Below are positions 6,952-12,609 of a stretch of DNA of 12,609 nucleotides, piece after piece. Source of the stretch: Physocladia obscura. Its lineage: Eukaryota > Chytridiomycota > Chytridiomycetes > Chytridiales > Chytriomycetaceae. The notes under the pieces were generated by a model. That model was not told the DNA's origin. It worked only from the letters and a program-made list of their open reading frames with translations, and did not search any database. Position 1 is the stretch's first letter. Every line of letters starts with the position of its first letter. The stretch covers positions 1-12,609 of the forward strand of contig JADGJH010000998.1 in the NCBI GenBank assembly GCA_027596945.1. The letters run 5' to 3'. Both the position numbers and the translations under genes were made by a program.

Positions 6952-9900
6952 CCTCAACCCCCGCCAAATCTTGACAGTGATCTCGAAATCGATAATTTTA
7001 AACCAGAGAGCTGTCTTAATAACTCCTACTTGCAAAAATACGGCTGGGCAAATTTCTCAACATTCACAGTTTGGAGAAAAGGAAAACATAGTTTTTTTGT
7101 GTTGAACTCGTTCTATTTTTTCAGGGAAATAAAAGGACAATCATTTTCGAAGCCCAATACTGGGATTCGTCGCTTTATACTTCTTACATGTTTTACTTTC
7201 TCCTGACAGAAGTGATGGGATACAAGGTCAATTTCCGTGTTTACGATGGCGGACCTCCAACAGGCGTCAGATTAAATTATCAACACAGCACTGACGTTGT
7301 TCTTGAGCTGTGGCCCAGCGACGCAATTTCATGGTACCAAAAATACACACAACTCACAAACACAGTAACATCATACGGCTCTATCGGCTACACTGGAAGA
7401 AACGGGTTATACTTTCCTACTTACATGCTCAATCAATTCCCGCAATACGACTCACTTGATTTCTGGAAATCATTCACACATCGGGATACGTTGCAGTTGT
7501 TTCCTGAAAGCGGAACAGCTCCGGTCCAAATAAATGCAGACGGATCGTATCAGTGTGACAACGTGCCGTTTGGATGTACTAATGGGACATACGATCCGGC
7601 ATGGTATCGTCCAGAAGACAAACGATATTTTTCTGAAATATGGGCGTATTCTTTGGCATCGACGCCATTTTATTTCAATCGGCTTGTTGATGGACTTCAT
7701 TTGAACTTGACTATTAATTTCTTGGGCAACAATAATTATAATATTATGCAAGCTGCTTATTCGGTGAGGTCTTTTTTTAAATCAAAAGATAGTAACCAAT
7801 TTCTCAGGCAAAACAGCCATTTATTTTCGTAAACTGGCGACCAACAACAACAGTTTCAAGGTTTTAATTTTATTTTATTTTTGTTTTTCTCCGATTCTTG
7901 TAATTTTGTGCGTTACTTGAATTTTTATATTTGTTATTTGTTATTTAGCTTTAATTTGACTCGCTTTGTTTTCCCTGACGATCAGTTTGGCAAATATTCG
8001 TTGTTTCAAGCAGGTTGGCTTGTAGTTTGAACAATTTTTTTATTGAAAACAAAAATACTTTTAAATAGATCCAGAACATACCCCTGTACCCGTTGACATC
8101 CCGGTTGAGACATTGTTTAAGGTATATGGCAAAAGAAAATGAAAAAAAGAAAAAAATTGCATGAATTAAAATTGTTTTATGTACTAGGCGACCTCTGCCA
8201 AGTTCACAACTGATTTTCCAGAACTTGTTTATTATGTTTCAAAGTTTCAAATTTCCGATGATACTATTGAGGAAATGTTGAGTACTGGAATTGTGAATGG
8301 AAACTGGTCAGATCCGCATTACTATAATTCCGCATGTGAGTGGCTTTTGGAAAATGAGGTATTTAAAAAATATCACGAAAAAAACTTGCATAATTTAGCT
8401 CCTACATCATTTGATTAGGAAACTTGGAAATACTGGATTCCTCCAACACCTACTGTATACTCGACATGCCCGATTGGAACCGGCCGATACATGTCTCAAT
8501 CACTTTGGATTTGTTTAGCATGCCCAGAAGGAACATTTAATCTCAATGAATCAACATCCACCGGCTGCCAACCATGTTTTGCTGGCACAAACTGTCACGG
8601 CGGTTTGCTTGTGACCGTAGAAGCTTCGTATTGGATGCCAGGGCTACCAGAAAATTCAACAGGCGACTATTTGCCTGAAATCCACATTTGTCCATTTGCA
8701 AAACAATGTTGTCCGAATGGAAACTGTACAGGCGGAGACAACGTTTGTGCGTCGGGATTTCATGGGATTTTCTGCACCGAATGCAGTGACGCTACGCTTT
8801 ATCCGTGGAACGGAAAATGCATGGCTTGTTCGAGTGTTGGCGCGTCGCTGTTTTTGACGATAATTATTCCTATTTTAGCAACTCTGGCAGTTTTATTCGT
8901 GCCAAAATACCATGCCGCTGAAATCGAACAACTTTTTTTCTATTTTCAAGTAATAAATCTGATTTTCGATGGGGATTTGGGCGCCGTTATTGGATTCAGT
9001 GGAATAAACACAATTCTAGCCATATTTTCACTCGATATTGATGCCTTGGTGATTGATTGTCCACTACCGATTCGCGGTGTTCAAAAAGACTTATTTCGAT
9101 TTATGTTGCCAATGCTCATTCTTGTTTATTTTTTCGGGTATTTTACACTTGCAAAGCGCTTTCCGGAAATCAAGCAAATGCTGCCAATATATATGGCAAA
9201 ACAAAATACGGATGTTATGTTTGCTCGTTCGTTTACAATTGTCATCAGTTTCATTTTTATGCCGCTTGTCGAGGCTGCTTTGGTTATTGTCAACTGTGAC
9301 ATTGTGGACGGGGTTCACGTCATGTTTTACTCACCTGAAGTTGTTTGTTATTCCCCAACTCATATTTTACCCGCAATTATTGCATACTTTGTCTTGTTTG
9401 TCATGTTTTTCCTATATCCTGTGAGTCTGTTTGTCATTCTGGCGAATCTTTGGCGGAAAAGCAGGATTTTCACAATAAACGAAAACGACGTGGCGAAAAT
9501 GGACATTACAGATCAAATTTTCGAAAGTTTTTACGTTCCTTACAGGTGAAAAAGAATCAATGGTTTTTCATTCTAAAAATTGCAATCTTTAGACCCAAAT
9601 TTTTTTTAATGGAGCCGTGTATAATTTGGGAACGCGCAATTATTGTTCTGGTGTTCACATTTCTTAACCATTCAAAAAGCAGCCTCTCGTCAGTCGCGTA
9701 TCTTGGCATTTTCGCCGCTATTTGCTTATCGAGAGTTTATTTCCAGCCATACAACAAACTTCTTCAAGTTTATCTGAATAGAGAAATAGGCGTGGGTTTC
9801 TTGGTTTTACTTGCACTCAAGCAGTATTGCGATTATACACCGAACGCAGAAAATGTCACGGGATTCATCGTTATTATGCTCGTTCTTCCTCTATTTAATC

Positions 9901-10127
9901 ATGCGATTCGCTGGATAAGGCAAGGATATTTAGAGAAAAATGATGTGGGAAATGAAAACCGAATATTGAAGCGTTCTTTGTCGGAAAAATTTGTACGCTA
10001 CAAGCCAGTATTAGTTTCCGTTGATGAAGCGAACAAGATATCTGAAAAAGGGCCTGGAAAATTAAAGAGGACGAAAAGCATTCGTACGGTTTCAGATGTT
10101 TACAAAGATTCGCCCAATATCATTTGA
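6886..10127 (+). CDS. OpuAC-like extracellular domain, Cys-rich stalk, multi-pass membrane protein, eight exons
   Basis: Exons 6886-7068, 7125-7763, 7808-7860, 7949-8013, 8069-8121, 8188-8358, 8419-9545 and 9593-10127 join in frame to 941 residues. Residues 1-22 are a signal peptide ending near FITS-VPQ. Residues about 62-400 follow the pattern of bacterial OpuAC/ProX glycine-betaine binding proteins: an early IFEAQYWDSSLYT segment, a MGYKV strand, FIFVNWRPTTTVSRFNLTRF (the W-x-P segment) and a C-terminal ACEWLLENEETWKYWI helix. Residues 405-525 are cysteine-rich with many C-x2-C pairs, like GCC2/GCC3 or ephrin-receptor-type stalks. Residues 532-869 hold about eight or nine hydrophobic segments, followed by a 72-residue basic tail. 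Many N-x-S/T sites suit an extracellular N-terminus. The likely role is binding a betaine-like solute at the cell surface and signalling or transport; the ligand is inferred from the fold. Donor 7069 was chosen because it alone keeps the frame. Confidence 0.85.
8467..8829 (+). other. cysteine-rich stalk
   Basis: Residues 405-525 of the receptor-like protein. Cysteines occur as CLAC, CQPC, CHGG, KQCC, NGNC, CTEC and KCMAC. The first half (CPEGTFN...CQPCFAGTNC) matches the look of ephrin-receptor-like GCC2/GCC3 repeats. The stalk ends seven residues before the first membrane segment. Confidence 0.75.
8848..9900 (+). other. multi-pass membrane module
   Basis: Residues about 532-869. Hydrophobic segments appear at SLFLTIIIPILATLAVLFV, around FFYFQVINLIF and INTILAIFSL, FMLPMLILVYFFGYF, FTIVISFIFMPLVEAALVIV, ILPAIIAYFVLFVMFFLYP, AIIVLVFTFL, VAYLGIFAAICL, VGFLVLLAL and GFIVIMLVLPLF. 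The layout resembles the membrane part that follows GCC2/GCC3-type stalks in other eukaryotic microbes. Intron 9546-9592 interrupts it between the fifth and sixth strong segments. I cannot tell channel from receptor by eye. Confidence 0.75.
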
Positions 10128-10182
10128 TTTTATTTTGTTTTCGTTTTTTATTTAATTGCTTTTTTAGTTTTTTTAGAATTCT

Positions 10183-10287
10183 AATAAAATTCCAATAATT
10201 GCAGAGTAAGAAAACTAAAAAAATGTTGCTTACATGGGAACTTCTGTTAAATTTCGTTAAAATTCTTGTTGTATATCCATAAATAAA
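10183..10287 (+). promoter_or_regulatory. two candidate poly(A) signals
   Basis: AATAAA occurs at 10183-10188 and 10282-10287, about 55 and 155 nt after the stop of the receptor-like gene, within T-rich sequence. Either would make a normal fungal 3' UTR length. The rest of 10128-10409 is AT-rich with no gene. Confidence 0.45.
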
Positions 10288-10409
10288 TGCAAACTTGTTC
10301 TTGATATGATTTTCTTTAGTCTTCTTATTTAAATTTGTGAGATACAAAATCGGAAAGATTTATTCCGCTATTCTTATAATTCTAAACTGAAAACAAAATT
10401 TGTGTCTGA

Positions 10410-10742
10410 AAAAAATTCATTCAAAAAACTCTTGACAAGCAGTGGCGACAGAACTTTGCAATATACTTTGAGGACTTTACGTACACAGCCTATAACACCT
10501 TTTCTCTAAAACCTCGTGATGAAAATTCAAAACTTTTCATTTTTTGGTTGAATGATTACGGTAACAACCCGCATTTTTGTGTAAGAGTATTGGGCATCGA
10601 TAATACAACTTGTGGAAAATTTTTGGAACTTCGGAAATTGCTGTTAGAGATCACTAAGGGTTACTGAGAGATCAAGTTTGTCAAGAGAAGTGTCATTGAT
10701 TTTGCTGAAGATGAAAAGACTATTAAAATACTCTGTTGGATT
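10410..10742 (+). pseudogene. unrecognised coding-like relic with one internal stop
   Basis: One frame is open from 10410 to 10742 except for a TGA at 10665-10667, then ends at TAA 10743-10745. The translation is well mixed rather than low-complexity: about 85 residues before the stop (including KQWRQNFAIYFEDFTYTAY and ELRKLLLEITKGY) and 25 after it. There is no ATG near the start. I do not recognise the family. The strand-strand-helix look of LFIFWLND, HFCVRVLG and GKFLELRKLLLEI faintly recalls ubiquitin-like folds, but that is weak. It may be a decayed exon, or part of a gene with an unusual intron. Confidence 0.4.
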
Positions 10743-10875
10743 TAAACCATACTGCTTGTGATAAGGCTCGCCGAGATCAAAATTACTTAATGAATTTTTT
10801 TATTTTAACATCATTTTTTTATTTATCATCACGCGGCAAGAAAAGGTCCAACTCCGTAAAGTCGCTGCCACTTAA

Positions 10876-11611
10876 GCCAATTTAAAAATTTTCACACTCA
10901 ACAGAAATATTGCGCCAGTTAATTCTCTGCTTGGCGCAAGAAAAGATCTTGAAGGAAGCGATCTGCCGGCCTTGGCTCTGACCGATCGTGCGGCGAATGC
11001 AAAGGATTGAATTTGGCCGTTTGAGTGCGCAGTGAAAGGCCGCAAGCGGGCGGACTTGATTAAAACGAAGCTGGTGCTGCCGTTCTTGGCCGCGTTTCTG
11101 GTCAAAGATTCTGGCGCGGCGTCGGTGTGTTTGGCGGCCGGGGCTGTGTGGCTGCTCAGCATAGTCAGCGTTGCCGCCTTGTCGATTCTCATCCAGCAGA
11201 CGTCGCCGGTGCCAAGGCTGCCATCGACGCGGACCCGTCGCTGCCGCCAAACATCTGGCAAACAATCCCGCTCGACATGCGCAACCAATCAATTGTCGGC
11301 TTTCCACTCTTCTCCAAAAGCTCGTGGCTTCTGGCCGGCGTTATTCTCGCGCTTAAAGTTGCGGCTATTGCCACTCGCCGCCTCCACGACATGATTATGA
11401 AACGTTCGGCTTTCCAAATGCGTTCTGTTATGGTGCAAGCAATTGTGCGCAAGTCTTTGTATATCGACCCAAAGTATTCTTCAAAATACTCTCAGGTTAC
11501 GTTCTCAATTTAGTCAACATTGATACCGAGAATGTTGTAGGTGCCGCCGAACAAGTTCATCAAATTTGGAGTGTACCGGTTGAAATTATTATTTCCTATA
11601 CAGACAAATAA
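10876..11611 (+). pseudogene. broken ABCC (MRP-type) transporter fragment
   Basis: The N-terminal part of an ABCC exporter is recognisable: LEGSDLPALALTDRA before the first membrane domain, then a hydrophobic stretch, DADPSLPPNIWQ, AFQMRSVMVQAIVRKSLYI, and SGYVLNLVNIDTENVV followed by QIWSVPVEIIIS, the conserved entry into membrane domain 1. It is broken by a TGA at 11008-11010, a frame change near 11199, a second frame change near 11490-11495 (extra TC), and TAA 11609-11611. No nucleotide-binding domains follow, so it cannot make a transporter. Base composition differs sharply from its surroundings: 75 of 120 bases are G or C over 11041-11160. The opposite-strand frames here are shadows. Confidence 0.8.
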
Positions 11612-11730
11612 AAGCAACTTGAGTGGAAAAAATTTTGCATACAAAAATTTGTCGTATTTTGATGACTAAATATATCCTCAGGCTAAAATGATTGACTGCT
11701 GGCCGAAAAGTTGGGGATAGCCATTTGCTG

Positions 11731-12042
11731 ATGCCAGCAATTTTTTTGCTTTTCAGAGAATTTTTTATTCTACCAATAGTTTTATGTCTTGGGTATGTTT
11801 TGTATAATCTTGTTGTCAGAGCCCTGAGCTTTAATATCACCAACGTTGGTTCATTTGAAAACTGGCCATTGTTACGGCCGCTTCACATGGCAAACTTCCG
11901 GATTACTACCTTAAAAATTACTTTACTGGATGGCACCCGAATGGCCGAAAATTGTGCGCTTTATCTGGATGGTGAATTTCATTGGTTGTTTTGGCCCCAA
12001 GAAAAAGCTGTTGACACTGTCAAAAATTTGGATAAACACTGA
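11731..12042 (+). CDS. doubtful ORF, possibly membrane-associated
   Basis: An ATG at 11731 opens 103 codons to TGA 12040-12042; the frame is open from at least 11692. The product has a hydrophobic stretch (FFILPIVLCLGYVLYNLVV), then a mixed segment ending in FHWLFWPQEKAVDTVKNLDKH. I recognise no family. It lies 119 bp past the ABCC fragment and in the same direction, so it may be part of the same decayed locus. The TTTTCAG at about 11751-11757 could be a splice acceptor, making the true start different. Confidence 0.25.
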   Translation: MPAIFLLFREFFILPIVLCLGYVLYNLVVRALSFNITNVGSFENWPLLRPLHMANFRITTLKITLLDGTRMAENCALYLDGEFHWLFWPQEKAVDTVKNLDKH

Positions 12043-12609
12043 AATTTACTGATTTCAGCTTCTTTGCCAAAACTGGTTGTTTTCTAGCCACTAATCGCCT
12101 TCAAGCTGTGATATTATGCAGTTCTGTGATTGATTTTTTTTTCTTGTCATGTGTTAAAAGTAAATTCCTCAAGCCAGAAATTGTATTTAACAAGGAAAAA
12201 TAAGTTCGGTTCGGGTTTCTTCCTTGAAACATTCAGATAATTTTGATATTATCTTAAATCTCAATCCTTATTTTCTGTTCTTGAACATGAAAGTTCAACT
12301 GCCTCCCTCTTCGATAATTTGAAACACTCGCACAGGGTTACAGCTTGCGCGCTAAACGATCTTTGCCCGCTGCTCAAAAACGCATCTTCTGCTCTTCTAT
12401 TTAATTTCAAATTTTTTCAATTTAACAGTCGTTACCTCCAAAGCAGGAATTGACTTTTAAAGTCTTTATGACTTTTTTGCCACTTAAAATATCAACTACT
12501 CCTGATTTTATAATATACTTAATGAATAACATTAGCATTAAATTTTACAAAGGGTCAAATAAATTACTATTTCTGCGGCAATCTGTTTAAAGCATATTAA
12601 ATAAATCAT
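12043..12609. other. intergenic DNA, no gene seen
   Basis: AT-rich with stops in all frames. There is a small inverted repeat (GATAAT at 12236-12241 and ATTATC at 12248-12253). No tRNA cloverleaf or family pattern was found on either strand. Confidence 0.5.

Noticed and set aside
7091..7124. 34-nt intron in the receptor-like gene
   Set aside because: Its phase does not match the next exon. The 56-nt intron 7069-7124, ending at the same acceptor, keeps the frame.
9053..9424. Overlapping + and - ORFs within the membrane module
   Set aside because: They are alternative frames of the well-supported exon 8419-9545. Their composition has no family pattern.
10872..11307. Two opposite-strand ORFs of about 140 residues
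   Set aside because: They are long because the region is GC-rich. The + strand frames match ABCC transporter landmarks, while the reverse frames match nothing I recognise.
1..12609. CRISPR arrays, bacterial operons, tRNA or rRNA genes
   Set aside because: There are no direct repeats with spacers apart from WD40 coding units, no cloverleaf or rRNA-like sequence was seen, and the spliced genes show the DNA is eukaryotic.

Overview
The window is eukaryotic nuclear DNA and most likely fungal. Both large genes need spliceosomal introns of about 44 to 96 nt with GT...AG ends, often with a CTAAT/CTAAG-like branch point just before the 3' end. Intergenic DNA is AT-rich, AATAAA signals follow both genes, and gene 1 has the NACHT-WD40 body common in fungal NLR-like proteins. 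The combination of a TIR-bearing NLR with a large secreted-domain/multi-membrane protein makes me favour an early-diverging fungus such as a chytrid. That placement is inference.

Layout, all genes on the + strand. Positions 1-342: homopolymer and (GA)n microsatellite, presumed upstream region. Positions 343-5630: a ten-exon gene for an NLR-like protein of about 1581 residues in the order PB1, TIR, NACHT, helical linker, twelve WD40 repeats. Positions 5631-6885: mostly non-coding, with a lysine-rich open segment, a TATA-like box and a possible tiny two-exon ORF. Positions 6886-10127: an eight-exon gene for a 941-residue secretory-pathway protein with a signal peptide, an extracellular domain resembling bacterial glycine-betaine (OpuAC/ProX-type) binding proteins, a cysteine-rich stalk, about eight or nine membrane segments and a basic cytoplasmic tail. 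Positions 10128-10409: 3' flank. Positions 10410-10742: unrecognised coding-like relic with one internal stop. Positions 10876-11611: broken, GC-rich fragment of an ABCC/MRP-type transporter. Positions 11731-12042: doubtful ORF. Positions 12043-12609: no gene seen.

The two intact genes are not obviously partners. Gene 1 looks like an intracellular sensor: WD40 repeats for recognition, NACHT as NTP-driven switch, TIR as probable effector and PB1 as a possible oligomerisation or scaffold contact. Gene 2 looks like a cell-surface protein that binds a small solute outside and may pass the signal, or the solute, through its membrane domain. The standout points are the PB1-TIR-NACHT-WD40 architecture and the fusion of an OpuAC-like domain to a multi-pass membrane module. 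Splice sites were assigned by eye from reading-frame continuity and protein-family patterns. The first four exons of gene 1 are the least certain part.
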